Source of the DNA: Halarcobacter sp.
GTDB lineage: Bacteria > Campylobacterota > Campylobacteria > Campylobacterales > Arcobacteraceae
Reading direction: 5' to 3'
Length of the DNA stretch: 64,000 nucleotides
Assembly (NCBI RefSeq): GCF_963675975.1
Contig: NZ_OY780939.1
Coordinates: 1,116,001-1,180,000, forward strand
Shown one piece after another: positions 8,542-17,743 of this stretch. Numbering within the stretch: position 1 is the stretch's first letter; each line of letters begins with the position of its first letter. The notes under the pieces are model-generated. The model did not search any database and had not been told where the DNA came from. It was given only the letters and a program-made list of their open reading frames with translations. The translations under genes were made by a program, and so were the position numbers.

Positions 8542-9732
8542 TTAGAAAGAGTATTGAACTTGAAGTCTTCCTCTCATATCGTCAGTAGTTTCTATACCAG
8601 CTGCATTATCAGCAGTATATTTACCATATCTTACGTATGTAGAGAAGTTTTTAGACATTTTATATACAAATTGTGCATATAATTCTTCTTGTTCTGCGTC
8701 ACCTGCACCATATTCCATGTTAGAATAGTTAGCAGAGATATGTAATGAAGGTAAAGCTTGTACACCAAATACAACGTTATACATATCAGCATCAGCATAA
8801 CCGTTTGCATTCATGTTCCATGTTTGGTATGCAGTTTTCGCATCATTATCTAATGCTACTAAACCACCTTCTTCATCAGTTGCGATGTAAGCTAATTTAG
8901 CATTAAAAATTCCTGCTTTTGCAGTAAGAACTAATTTGTATAATGCATTATCAGTATCAGCTGGATCTAATAAATCATCAAGATCTAAAGAAGTATATCT
9001 ACCTTCAATTCCTAAGTTAACTGCATCTAAATCAAATTTAGCTTTTGCACCAATTGTGAAAGTGTCAAAAGTATTATCCATATCTAAATACCATGCATCA
9101 ATTGCAACAGGTCCAATATTTGCTATAGCAGCTAAAGTATAGATATCATCAGAAGAATCTAATAATCCACCTACACTAACAGCACCATTGATTTTTGCTT
9201 TTGAAGAAGCTGCTAAGTTAGTTTGGTTGAAGTATCCACCAGCTAAAGTAACAGGTCCAACGTTAGTTAAAGCTAAGATACCAGTACCAGTTTGCTCTTC
9301 AGAGTCAGCATCAATAGCTACAGTCCATGGAGTACCTAAACCTTGTTTACCTACATTGATTGTAGTGTTAGCTAATCCAGTGTATGAGAAGTAAACGTTT
9401 GATAATACAACGCTAACTTGACCATCTCCACCATTTTGAGTATCAAGTGAAGTAAGACCATTGTCTGCATCAGCAGTTACAAGAAATCTAGTTACTGCAG
9501 TAACATCATCATTAACTTTTGCTTTTGCAGTTAAACCAATTTTATAGTTATTAGTTGACTGAGAGAAGTTACTGTTTGTTGATGAATAATCATCATTGTA
9601 ATCGTTATATCTATATACAACAGACCCAGATACGTCTACGTTTTTAATAGCTTCAGTTAAAGGTTGTGCAGAAGCAGTAGTTCCAGCAACAGCTAATGCA
9701 GCTACTAAACTCATTTTTGCGAATTTTTTCAT
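8542..9732 (-). CDS. Major outer membrane porin, Campylobacter MOMP family (second copy)
   Basis: A 396-residue porin paralogous to the one at 5443-6585. It has the same signal peptide pattern (MKKFAKMSLVAALAVAGTTASA) and the same mature start QPLTEAIKNVDVSG, conserved GKQG-TPWTVA and KMSNFSTYVRYG-like segments, and the same VQYSF end. The middle differs by insertions (for example 60-70 and 175-195), probably surface loops that alter the channel or its recognition. The start follows AGGAGAAC. An unusually structured leader precedes it (9748-9825), so its expression may be regulated differently from the first copy. Confidence 0.93.
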   Translation of the reverse strand: MKKFAKMSLVAALAVAGTTASAQPLTEAIKNVDVSGSVVYRYNDYNDDYSSTNSNFSQSTNNYKIGLTAKAKVNDDVTAVTRFLVTADADNGLTSLDTQNGGDGQVSVVLSNVYFSYTGLANTTINVGKQGLGTPWTVAIDADSEEQTGTGILALTNVGPVTLAGGYFNQTNLAASSKAKINGAVSVGGLLDSSDDIYTLAAIANIGPVAIDAWYLDMDNTFDTFTIGAKAKFDLDAVNLGIEGRYTSLDLDDLLDPADTDNALYKLVLTAKAGIFNAKLAYIATDEEGGLVALDNDAKTAYQTWNMNANGYADADMYNVVFGVQALPSLHISANYSNMEYGAGDAEQEELYAQFVYKMSKNFSTYVRYGKYTADNAAGIETTDDMRGRLQVQYSF

Positions 9733-9747
9733 TTGTTCTCCTAAATT

Positions 9748-9825
9748 TTACAAATTTGTAAGTCAGTTAACCGGACGCGCGAACTATCGTAGTTATAAGG
9801 TAATTACGATACTTTTCCGGATGAC
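9748..9825 (-). promoter_or_regulatory. Structured leader with nested inverted repeats upstream of the second porin
   Basis: Nested complementary arms lie at 9762-9765/9822-9825 (GTCA/TGAC), 9771-9775/9816-9820 (CCGGA/TCCGG) and 9785-9791/9805-9811 (TATCGTA/TACGATA, 13-base loop). Next to them, a perfect 14-bp palindrome TTACAAATTTGTAA sits at 9748-9761, just upstream of the ribosome binding site. A CGCGCG stretch at 9776-9781 stands out in this A/T-rich DNA. A TTGACA lies upstream on the minus strand (9896-9891). The element could be a regulatory mRNA leader or paired operator sites; the sequence does not decide. Confidence 0.6.
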
Positions 9826-9928
9826 CGCTGCATAATTTTACATAAGTAAATTTTAAAGTTTTCTTAAAAAGATTTTAAATGTAACCAACTTGTCAACTTT
9901 TAAGTTAGGATTTAAATTTATAAAATAG

Positions 9929-10243
9929 TTATTTTTTTATAGAAACTATACAGTTTGTTAAAATATTTGGTTTAGATATAGATATTTTGAGCTTTTTAAG
10001 CTGATATTTCTTTTTTATAAATTTTTTTAAATAGATTATTGCATCTTCAATTAATTCAAATTTTTTCTCTTTCATAATAGTTTCAACATCTTTTGAAACT
10101 TCAGCATAATCAATAAAAGAGTTATTATTAATATAATTGTATTTGAAACTAAGATTTATACAAACTTTTTGTTCTTTTTTTCTTTCAAAGTCTAAAATAC
10201 CAATGATACAATAAAAAGTTAAATCAGTTATTTTTACTTTCAT
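9929..10243 (-). CDS. folB: Dihydroneopterin aldolase family protein
   Basis: 104 residues with the FolB pattern: LTFYCIIGILDFERKKEQ at the N-terminus (G-x-x-x-x-E-R region), a central FIDYAEVSKDVETIM helix and an FELIEDAI segment with the conserved glutamate, then a beta strand KLKISISKP. FolB converts dihydroneopterin to 6-hydroxymethyl-dihydropterin and glycolaldehyde in folate synthesis. It abuts plsY, starting one base before the plsY stop region, so the two are co-transcribed. The protein is slightly short and lysine-rich but keeps the core. Confidence 0.85.
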   Translation of the reverse strand: MKVKITDLTFYCIIGILDFERKKEQKVCINLSFKYNYINNNSFIDYAEVSKDVETIMKEKKFELIEDAIIYLKKFIKKKYQLKKLKISISKPNILTNCIVSIKK

Positions 10244-10867
10244 TTATATAACTCTTTTTTCTTCACCTTTTATTAGTCTTATAATATTTGGAAGATGTTT
10301 ATAATATATGATAAAAGCAATAATATACATAGGTGCATTACTACCCACATCTAATCCATTATTTAAAATAATTGCTGCTATAACTACACCTGTTAATCCT
10401 AATAAAGAAGAAAGAGATGAGATTTTTAATATTTTTCCAAATACAAACCAAAGTATTGCTCCAATTAAAGTGGGAATTGGAATTAAAACTAGGAAAACAC
10501 CAAGACCAGTTGCTACACCTTTTCCACCTTCTAGACTTAAGAAAACAGAATAGCAGTGTCCTAATACAGATAATACAGCAATTGCCCATAGTGTTGAAGC
10601 ACTTGCATCCATAGCCATAGCTATAAGTAAAACAATTGCACCTTTAAAAGCATCAAGGATTACTGTAGCAATACTTAATTTTTTTGCTAAAGATGGATTT
10701 GTTTCTTTTACAACTCTTAAAACATTTGTAGCTCCAATAGATCTACTTCCACTCTCTTTTATATTTACACCTGCAAAAATATTTGCTAAAAGAAGACCAA
10801 AAGGGATTGAACCAGCAAGATATGCAAAAAGATAGAATAAAATATTAAAATTGAAAAGAAAATCCAT
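10244..10867 (-). CDS. plsY: Glycerol-3-phosphate acyltransferase PlsY
   Basis: 207 residues and highly hydrophobic, with about five membrane spans. PlsY signatures are present: GSIPFGLLLA near 20-29, SGSRSIGATNVLR near 37-50 and the glycine-rich EGGKGVATGLG near 110-121. PlsY transfers the acyl group from acyl phosphate to glycerol-3-phosphate, the first step of phospholipid synthesis, at the inner membrane. It heads a two-gene unit with folB and is divergent from nadA; a TATAAT on the minus strand at 10914-10909 could be its -10 box. Confidence 0.95.
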   Translation of the reverse strand: MDFLFNFNILFYLFAYLAGSIPFGLLLANIFAGVNIKESGSRSIGATNVLRVVKETNPSLAKKLSIATVILDAFKGAIVLLIAMAMDASASTLWAIAVLSVLGHCYSVFLSLEGGKGVATGLGVFLVLIPIPTLIGAILWFVFGKILKISSLSSLLGLTGVVIAAIILNNGLDVGSNAPMYIIAFIIYYKHLPNIIRLIKGEEKRVI

Positions 10868-10987
10868 ATAAAACCTTGTATTTTTTTGTATTTAAATTTA
10901 GTAAGTGGATTATAACTAAAATTTTGTTATATTCCCATTTAATTTAAATGATATGATTTGATAAATTTTTAACTCAAGGTATAAAAA

Positions 10988-11977
10988 TTGAACTTAAAAG
11001 AAGAGATTTATAGATTAAAAGAAGAATTAGATGTTACACTTGTAGCACACTTCTACCAAAGAGACGAAGTTTTTGAGTTAGCAGATATAACTGGTGACTC
11101 ACTTGAATTAGCCAAAAAAGCAAAAGAAACAAGTTCTAAATATATTGTATTTTGTGGAGTCGGTTTTATGGGTGAAAGTGTAAAAGTTTTAAGCCCAGAA
11201 AAAACAGTTTTAATGCCAAAAATTGCCTGTTGTGCAATGGCAAGAATGATTGATGAAGGTTATTATGAACAAAACCTTAAGATGATAAATGATGCAGGAA
11301 TAGCAAACGAAAACATACTTCCAATAACATATATTAACTCAAGTGCTGCAGTAAAAGCAAAAGTTGGTCAAATGGGCGGTATGGTTTGTACCTCTTCAAA
11401 TGCTTATAAAATTATTGAAAAAGGTTTAGAGTCTGGTAAAAAAATATTTTTTGTTCCAGATAGATGTTTAGGTCAAAATTTTGCTAAATCATTAAATCTA
11501 AAATCTGCTGTGGTTGGAGATGGAAGTGATTTAAATGAAGCTGATATTATATGTTATAATGGTTTTTGTTCTGTTCATCAACTTTTTACAGTAGAAGATG
11601 TAGAATTTTATAGAGAAAAATATCCAGATATATTAGTAGCAGTTCATCCAGAGTGCGATCCTGCTGTTTGTGATGCAGCTGATTTTGTGGGTTCAACTTC
11701 ACAACTTATAAAATATATAAAAGAGTTACCTCTTGAACAAAAAGTTGTAGTTGGAACTGAATTTAATATGGTAAACAGATTAAGAGATAAAAACACATAT
11801 ATATTAAGTTCTACAAAACCAGAATGTCCAACTATGAATGAAACAACACTAGAAGATGTATATAGAACTTTAAAATCCATTGAAGATAATAATATTAGTG
11901 AAGAAACATTAATTAAAGTAAATGATGATGTAATAAAATGGGCAAGAGTTGCACTAGAGAGGATGCTAGAGATATGA
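10988..11977 (+). CDS. nadA: Quinolinate synthase
   Basis: 329 residues. The start is a TTG at 10988, eight bases after AAGG (10976-10979), since no earlier start exists. NadA condenses iminoaspartate with dihydroxyacetone phosphate to quinolinate using a 4Fe-4S cluster. Likely ligands are Cys81 (or 82), Cys194 in NGFCSVHQ and Cys280 in TKPECPTMNET, spaced as in other NadA proteins. HFYQRDEV and the HPEC motif (about 220) are also conserved. Its last bases overlap nadC. A TATGAT at 10952-10957 is a plausible -10 box. Confidence 0.96.
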   Translation: MNLKEEIYRLKEELDVTLVAHFYQRDEVFELADITGDSLELAKKAKETSSKYIVFCGVGFMGESVKVLSPEKTVLMPKIACCAMARMIDEGYYEQNLKMINDAGIANENILPITYINSSAAVKAKVGQMGGMVCTSSNAYKIIEKGLESGKKIFFVPDRCLGQNFAKSLNLKSAVVGDGSDLNEADIICYNGFCSVHQLFTVEDVEFYREKYPDILVAVHPECDPAVCDAADFVGSTSQLIKYIKELPLEQKVVVGTEFNMVNRLRDKNTYILSSTKPECPTMNETTLEDVYRTLKSIEDNNISEETLIKVNDDVIKWARVALERMLEI

Positions 11978-12795
11978 TAAATATTAAGAAATTTGTTAAA
12001 AATGCTATTATTGAAGATAATGGTAGAGGAGACCTTTTTTATGATGTGGCTCCAAAAGGTAGATTTAAAGCAAAAGCAATTGCGAAAGATGATGGTATCT
12101 TAGCTGGTGAACTTTATGCTAAAGCTTTAGCAAAAACTGAAAAATTTGATTGTAAGTTTTTAAAACATGACGGTCAAATATTAAAAAAGGGTGATGTTAT
12201 AGCAGTTTTAGAAGGTAAAGCTTCAATCCTTTTATCTAGTGAAAGAACATTTTTAAATATGTTACAACATGCAAGTGGAATTGCTACTATGGCAAATAAA
12301 TTTGCATCTAAAATTGAAGATTTAGATGTTGCTTTACTTGACACTAGAAAAACAAGACCCCAATTAAGAGATTTTGAAAAATACGCAAGTAGAGTAGGTG
12401 GAGCTATAAACCATAGACTTGGACTTGATGATTGTTTAATGTTAAAAGATACACACTTAAGAACAATTACTGATTTAAAATCATTTATAAGAGATGCAAG
12501 AAAAAGAATCTCTTGGGTAACTAAAATAGAGATTGAGTGTGAAACTTTTGAGCAAGTTAAAGAGGCTATGGAAGCTGGTGCTGATATTATTATGTGTGAT
12601 AATATGACTCCAATAGAGATTAAAGAGGTAGTTAAATTTAGAGATGATGTTCATCCACATGTATTATTAGAAGCATCTGGAAATATCTCTTTAAATACTG
12701 TTAGAGATTTTGCTTTGACAGGAGTTGATGCTATTAGTAGTGGAAGTATAATCCACCAAGCAACTTGGTTAGATTTTTCAATGAAATTTGACTAA
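11974..12795 (+). CDS. nadC: Nicotinate-nucleotide pyrophosphorylase (carboxylating)
   Basis: The start was set at the ATG at 11974, which overlaps the nadA stop as ATGA, giving 273 residues beginning MINIKKFVKNAIIEDNGRGD. A longer frame from 11938 lies inside nadA. NadC turns quinolinate and PRPP into nicotinate mononucleotide, the step after NadA. Conserved features include EDNGRGDLF, LLDTRKTRPQLRDFEKYA (phosphoribosyl-binding), GGAINHRLGLDD and the C-terminal EASGNISL and SSGSIIH phosphate-binding loops. The nadA-nadC coupling makes this a de novo NAD synthesis unit. Confidence 0.96.
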   Translation: MINIKKFVKNAIIEDNGRGDLFYDVAPKGRFKAKAIAKDDGILAGELYAKALAKTEKFDCKFLKHDGQILKKGDVIAVLEGKASILLSSERTFLNMLQHASGIATMANKFASKIEDLDVALLDTRKTRPQLRDFEKYASRVGGAINHRLGLDDCLMLKDTHLRTITDLKSFIRDARKRISWVTKIEIECETFEQVKEAMEAGADIIMCDNMTPIEIKEVVKFRDDVHPHVLLEASGNISLNTVRDFALTGVDAISSGSIIHQATWLDFSMKFD

Positions 12796-12833
12796 TTTAC
12801 AATTGGTTAATAAAAGTTAGGCATACTAAAAAA

Positions 12834-13823
12834 ATGAAAAAAGATTTTATTCTAAATAACAAGATAAATATGACAAATTTTTCAAAAGCTTTACAACTAA
12901 TTGAAAGTAGTAGATATATTTTGATAATAACACATGTTAATCCTGATGCAGACTCTATCTCTTCAGCTTTAGCATTATCAAATTTACTCCATGAAAATAA
13001 GATTAAACATAAAGTTTTTAATGTAAGTTCAGATTTACCTAGAAATTTAGATTTTATTAGTAGGTTTGACAAAATGACAGACCAACTGCCTAAATTTTAT
13101 GATTTAGTTATATCTTGCGATTGTGCATCTAAAAAAAGATTTGGGTTTGAAGTAGATGAATCAATACCTTTAATTAATTTTGATCACCATGCTTCAAATG
13201 ATAATTTTGGAACTATAAATTTAGTTGACCCTATGAAGAGTTCAACGGCTGAAATTGTATATGATTTTTTTAGATTTAATGGTCTTTATATTACTAAAAA
13301 TAGTGCAACAGCTTTATATGTAGGTATATATGATGATTCATTGGCTTTTTCTTTAAATAGATGTGATGAATTAACTTTTGAGAAAGTAAATCATTTAGTA
13401 GAGTTTGGAGCAAGTCCTTCAGATATCGCTAATAAAATAAAAAGAAGAGATTCTTTAGCAAAATATAGAATTATCCCAAAAGTTTTAGAGAGTTTAGAAC
13501 TTTATGATGAAGGGAAAGTTGCAACTATTTACGCAAAAGATGAATGGTTTAAACAAACAGGAGCTCATAATAGAGATTGCGAAGAAGCATTAAATATGAT
13601 TATGAGGATCCAAATTGTAAAAGTTGCTTTATTTGTCAGAGTGGTAAATGGAGTAAGTAGAATAAGTCTTAGATCAAAAGATAAGATTGATGTGACAAAA
13701 GTAGCTTCAATATTTGGTGGCGGTGGCCATACAAACGCAGCAGGGTTTTCAATTGATTCAACGGATATAGAAAGTGTAAGAAAAAGAGTTTTAAAGGAAA
13801 TACTTGAGACGACAAAAGAATAG
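12834..13823 (+). CDS. DHH/DHHA1 phosphoesterase, NrnA-like
   Basis: 329 residues with the DHH family signature: HVNPDADSIS (34-43), SCDCAS, the NFDHHASND motif and a C-terminal DHHA1 domain with the FGGGGHTNAAG substrate loop. Proteins of this architecture (NrnA) degrade short oligoribonucleotides and in some species hydrolyse pAp. An alternative start is the Met at residue 13 (12870); I kept the first ATG because neither site has a strong ribosome binding site. Its end overlaps the next gene by 20 bases, implying coupled translation. Confidence 0.88.
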   Translation: MKKDFILNNKINMTNFSKALQLIESSRYILIITHVNPDADSISSALALSNLLHENKIKHKVFNVSSDLPRNLDFISRFDKMTDQLPKFYDLVISCDCASKKRFGFEVDESIPLINFDHHASNDNFGTINLVDPMKSSTAEIVYDFFRFNGLYITKNSATALYVGIYDDSLAFSLNRCDELTFEKVNHLVEFGASPSDIANKIKRRDSLAKYRIIPKVLESLELYDEGKVATIYAKDEWFKQTGAHNRDCEEALNMIMRIQIVKVALFVRVVNGVSRISLRSKDKIDVTKVASIFGGGGHTNAAGFSIDSTDIESVRKRVLKEILETTKE

Positions 13824-15180
13824 TTTATTAAATATAGTTTTTGGATTTGTTTTTATTTTAATAATAGCTGGAGGAGGATTTGTTTATTTCTCTCCATTAT
13901 TTGAAAAACAACCAGCAAAGATAGTTCTGAACAGTTCAGGTTTTTGGAATCTAAAAGATTCTTTATCTGTTGATCTATTTGATGAAAGTGGAATCAAATC
14001 TTATAAAATCTATTATAAGTCTGGAAATAATATAGAAAAACTTTCTGAGAATACAATTTCTGCAAAACAAGAAAAAGTTGTATTAAATATCAAACCTTTA
14101 CCTTTAAGACCAAATATAAAAGAGGTAATTATTGCTATCGAGGTTTATGATAATTCTTTTTGGAATTTTTTTCAAGGAAATAAATCTTATAAAGAGTATA
14201 AACTAAATATAGATAAAAAAAGACCAATAGCTAGAGTTATTTCTAATTCATACAATATAAAAAGGGGTGGAAGTGCTGCTTTAGTTGTTGAAGTTAGGGA
14301 TGAAAACTTAAAAGATAAATATATCACTTTTAATAATGAATATAGATTTGAATTAATCCCATACTTAAAAGAGGGATTTTATGCTGCTATTATAGCTTGG
14401 CCTATTGATATAAAATTTGATGAGTTTTCTAGAGTAAATCTAGTTGCAATTGATCAAGCAAACAATGAGACTACAACAAAAGTACCTTTTTATATAAAAG
14501 ATTTAAAAATTAAAAATGATAAATTAACAATTAGTGATAACTTTATTAATAAAGTGTCAATTCCAGTATTACAAAAAAGTGATTATGAAATACCAAATAC
14601 AAATGAAGAGATATTTATAAAACAAAATAGAGAACTAAGAGCTAATAATGTAAATACTATAAAAGAAGAATCTATTAGTAATATGTCAAAAGAGATGATA
14701 ACAAGTTTTAATATTAAACCATTTAGAAGATTAAGTGGTTCAAAAACATTTGCAGGGTTTGCAGAAAGAAGAGAATACTCTTATGATGGACAAAAAATTG
14801 ACCAAGCTTGGCATTTAGGAATGGATTGGGCAAGTATAAAACATGCTGATGTTAAGATATCAAATAATGGAAAAGTTATATTTAATAATTATTTAGGAAT
14901 ATATGGGAATACACTTATTGTAGACCATGGCTTTGGGCTTCAAACTTTATATGCCCATACTAGTCAATTTCAAGTTACTAAAGGTGATGATGTAAGAGCA
15001 GGTCAAATAATAGCAAATACAGGAAGTACTGGAGCAGTTTTCGGAGATCACCTACACTTTGGAGTTTTAGTTCAAGGAATAGAAGTAAATCCAATAGAGT
15101 GGATGGATAGAAATTGGATTAAAACAAGAATCTCAAATATTTTAGCTGAAGCAAAACAAGAAATAAGAAGTAGTAAATGA
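13804..15180 (+). CDS. M23 family metallopeptidase (LytM-type cell wall endopeptidase)
   Basis: 458 residues starting at a TTG (13804) within the end of the preceding gene. One N-terminal membrane span (about 10-29) anchors a long periplasmic beta-rich region (about 40-320), followed by an M23 domain. The zinc motifs are HLGMD (His337, Asp341) and HLH (His416 and His418). The domain seems complete, so it is probably an active peptidoglycan endopeptidase acting on cross-links and affecting cell shape or division. The stop overlaps lpxC (ATGA). An M23 gene before lpxC also occurs in Campylobacter, as far as I recall. Confidence 0.9.
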   Translation: MRRQKNSLLNIVFGFVFILIIAGGGFVYFSPLFEKQPAKIVLNSSGFWNLKDSLSVDLFDESGIKSYKIYYKSGNNIEKLSENTISAKQEKVVLNIKPLPLRPNIKEVIIAIEVYDNSFWNFFQGNKSYKEYKLNIDKKRPIARVISNSYNIKRGGSAALVVEVRDENLKDKYITFNNEYRFELIPYLKEGFYAAIIAWPIDIKFDEFSRVNLVAIDQANNETTTKVPFYIKDLKIKNDKLTISDNFINKVSIPVLQKSDYEIPNTNEEIFIKQNRELRANNVNTIKEESISNMSKEMITSFNIKPFRRLSGSKTFAGFAERREYSYDGQKIDQAWHLGMDWASIKHADVKISNNGKVIFNNYLGIYGNTLIVDHGFGLQTLYAHTSQFQVTKGDDVRAGQIIANTGSTGAVFGDHLHFGVLVQGIEVNPIEWMDRNWIKTRISNILAEAKQEIRSSK

Positions 15181-16082
15181 GACAAAGAACTATAGAAAAA
15201 AGTGTAGAAATTATTGGAATAGGGCTTCATAAAGGCGTACCTGTTAAAATGAGACTTGAACCACTTGATTCTGATATGGGAATAATATTTTACAGAGTAG
15301 ATGCAGGTGTTACAATTCCATTAAAAATTGAAAATGTTGTAGATACTAAAATGGCTACTGTAATTGGTAAAGATGGTGTTGTTGTTTCAACAATAGAACA
15401 TCTTCTTTCAGCTGTATATGCCTATGGAATTGATAACTTAAGAGTAGTAATTGATAATGATGAGGTACCTGTTCTTGATGGAAGTTCATCAGGTTATTGT
15501 ATGTTAATTGATGAAGCTGGTATAAAAGAATTAGACAAATCAAAAAAAGCAATTAAGATTAAAAAAGATGTTCAAGTAACTACAGAAGATGGAAAAAAAG
15601 TTGCTTTAAAACCTTCAAACCATATCATATATGATTTTTCTATTGATTTTGAACATCCAGTTATAGGGGAACAACAATTTCATTTTGATTATTCTATTGC
15701 TGAATACAAAGAGAATATAAGTCGTGCTAGAACATTTGGATTTTTACATGAGGTTCAATATTTAAGAAGTATTGGTTTAGCTCAGGGTGGAAGCATGGAA
15801 AATGCAATAGTTTTAGACCATAGTAAAGTGTTAAATCCTGATGGATTAAGATATGAAGATGAATTTGTTAGACATAAAATTTTAGATGCAATTGGTGATA
15901 TGGCACTTTTGGGATACACTTTAGTTGGTGAATATGATGCCCATGCGGGAAGCCATCATTTAAATCATTTACTTACAAAAAAACTTTATGAAGATGAAGC
16001 AAATTACGAAATAATTGATTTAGAAGAAGCACAAGATGAAGCACAAGTATTTGAGCTAGCTTATTCAAAGGTTGAAGCATAA
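15177..16082 (+). CDS. lpxC: UDP-3-O-acyl-N-acetylglucosamine deacetylase
   Basis: 301 residues, the normal size. Zinc ligands are visible as His75 (in TIEHLLSA), His233 and Asp237 (in HKILDAIGD), and the catalytic His is in the GSHHLNH region near 263. LpxC carries out the first committed step of lipid A synthesis in the cytoplasm. The start ATG overlaps the stop of the M23 peptidase gene, which puts cell-wall hydrolysis and lipid A synthesis in one transcript. Confidence 0.97.
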   Translation: MRQRTIEKSVEIIGIGLHKGVPVKMRLEPLDSDMGIIFYRVDAGVTIPLKIENVVDTKMATVIGKDGVVVSTIEHLLSAVYAYGIDNLRVVIDNDEVPVLDGSSSGYCMLIDEAGIKELDKSKKAIKIKKDVQVTTEDGKKVALKPSNHIIYDFSIDFEHPVIGEQQFHFDYSIAEYKENISRARTFGFLHEVQYLRSIGLAQGGSMENAIVLDHSKVLNPDGLRYEDEFVRHKILDAIGDMALLGYTLVGEYDAHAGSHHLNHLLTKKLYEDEANYEIIDLEEAQDEAQVFELAYSKVEA

Positions 16083-16085
16083 TAT

Positions 16086-16538
16086 ATGATTGAAGTTTTA
16101 GTTATAAGTATTGCAAGACCCCTATTAGTTGGAATTTATGAAAATAAAAAACTAATAAAAATGTATGAAGAAGAGGGGATGACTTCTGATTTGTTACCTG
16201 TTCTTTTTAAAAAAGTTTTAGATGAATATACTATTGATAGATTAATTTATGTAAATACACCTGGTTCATATATGGCTATAAAAGTTGCATATGTATTTTT
16301 GAAAACGGTTTCTATCTCCCATAATATAGACTTAAAAGCCTGCAGTGGCTTTGAGTTTAATAATAATACTCCAATTAAAGCTTTAGGTAAAAAATACTTT
16401 ATTAATACAAGTGATGGTGTTAAAGTTGACTTTTTAGAAAATAACTGTAAAATGTCACCCTTTGAATTGCCAGACGTTTTAGAAAATATTAATATTTCAA
16501 CTGAAACTTTGCCAATATATAATTTACCTGCTGTTTAA
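16086..16538 (+). CDS. TsaB-like protein (tRNA t6A synthesis), short form
   Basis: 150 residues. The segment [24 protein letters not shown] matches the TsaB signature in which GPGSYTGIR-like residues follow a beta strand, and the N-terminus has the ASKHA-fold start ([19 protein letters not shown]). TsaB is a scaffold for TsaD in threonylcarbamoyl-adenosine formation on tRNA. This copy is about two thirds of the usual length and lacks most of the C-terminal half, as in other Campylobacterota by memory. It lies between lpxC and thrB with 3-10 base gaps. Confidence 0.72.
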   Translation: MIEVLVISIARPLLVGIYENKKLIKMYEEEGMTSDLLPVLFKKVLDEYTIDRLIYVNTPGSYMAIKVAYVFLKTVSISHNIDLKACSGFEFNNNTPIKALGKKYFINTSDGVKVDFLENNCKMSPFELPDVLENINISTETLPIYNLPAV

Positions 16539-16548
16539 AGGAAGAAGT

Positions 16549-17430
16549 TTGAAAATATCTGTGCCTGCTACTAGTGCCAATTTAGGACCTGGTTTTGATA
16601 CTTTAGGATTAGCAATATCATTGCATAATCAAGTTAGTATAAAACCATCGAAATTTCATAGTGTATCATTAAAAGGTGAGGGGTCAAATAACCCAGTGCT
16701 TAAAGACAACAATATGTTTATAGCAATTTTTAATGATTTTTATCATAATTTATCAAATAGAAAAAGACATTTTAGATTTGAATTTACAAATGAAATTCCC
16801 TTATCAAGAGGTTTAGGTAGTTCGTCAGCTGTTATAGTTTCAGCAATTGCAAGTGCATATGCGATTGAGGGTATAGAGATTGAAAAAGAAAAATTATTAA
16901 ATTTGGCATTAGCTTATGAGAGTCACCCTGATAATATTACACCTGCTGTAATGGGTGGTTTTAATGTAGCTACTGTTCAAGATAATGAAGTAAAATTTAT
17001 AAATAAAAATATGCCTAAATCTTTAAAAGCAATAGTTGTTATACCAAATAGACCTATATCAACTCAATTAGCTAGAAAAGCATTACCTTATAAATATTCA
17101 AAAGATGATACAGTGTTTAATATATCACATTCATCTTTATTAGCAGCAGCATTTATAAGTGAAGATTGGAAAATGTTGAAGATTGCATCTCAAGATAAAG
17201 TTCATCAAAAATATAGAATGAAACAGATGCCTGAACTTTTTGATGTTCAAAAAACAGCATTAAAAAATGGTGCATTAATGAGTACTTTATCTGGTTCTGG
17301 TTCAACATTATTTTCTATTGCATTTAATGATGATGCACATAGAATTGAAAAAGAATTAAAGAAGAGATTTCCACACTTTAAAGTTTTATCAAGAGACTTT
17401 GATAATGCTGGTGTGACCGTGGATTATTAA
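16549..17430 (+). CDS. thrB: Homoserine kinase
   Basis: 293 residues starting with TTG at 16549 behind AAAGGAAG. It is a GHMP kinase: [17 protein letters not shown] at the N-terminus, the ATP loop [15 protein letters not shown] (about 84-98) and the C-terminal [14 protein letters not shown] motif. ThrB phosphorylates homoserine, and ThrC (44031-45509 in this window) then makes threonine. In this genome thrB and thrC are unlinked. Confidence 0.96.
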   Translation: MKISVPATSANLGPGFDTLGLAISLHNQVSIKPSKFHSVSLKGEGSNNPVLKDNNMFIAIFNDFYHNLSNRKRHFRFEFTNEIPLSRGLGSSSAVIVSAIASAYAIEGIEIEKEKLLNLALAYESHPDNITPAVMGGFNVATVQDNEVKFINKNMPKSLKAIVVIPNRPISTQLARKALPYKYSKDDTVFNISHSSLLAAAFISEDWKMLKIASQDKVHQKYRMKQMPELFDVQKTALKNGALMSTLSGSGSTLFSIAFNDDAHRIEKELKKRFPHFKVLSRDFDNAGVTVDY

Positions 17431-17464
17431 AAACTATTAAATTAAGTATAAATTAGGTATAATA

Positions 17465-17743
17465 TTGACTATTTTAAAAAGACCCATACGAACTTGTGTC
17501 ATTTGTAGAGGAAAATCTCCTCAAAATGAACTGTTTCGTTTAAAATGTGAAGATAAGAAACTTGTACCATTTGATAATAATGGCAGAAGTTTTTATATCT
17601 GTAGTGATTGTCTTTCTATTTTTGAAAATTCACAAAACAATCAAAAAGAATTGAAAAGATTTGAAAAAACACTATGCAGAGTGTGTAAAAACAAAGATGA
17701 CTATATAGGACAACTTAAGGAGATATTAACGCATGTCAGATAA
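17465..17743 (+). CDS. YlxR family RNA-binding protein
   Basis: 92 residues with the DUF448/YlxR pattern [20 protein letters not shown], a central GRSFYIC turn and a lysine-rich helix. It starts with TTG at 17465 (no ATG is available) and overlaps infB by 11 bases. YlxR proteins sit upstream of infB in many bacteria; the Bacillus homologue (RnpM) binds RNase P RNA. The two CxxC-like pairs (TCVIC, ICSDC) may bind a metal in this lineage. Confidence 0.82.
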   Translation: MTILKRPIRTCVICRGKSPQNELFRLKCEDKKLVPFDNNGRSFYICSDCLSIFENSQNNQKELKRFEKTLCRVCKNKDDYIGQLKEILTHVR

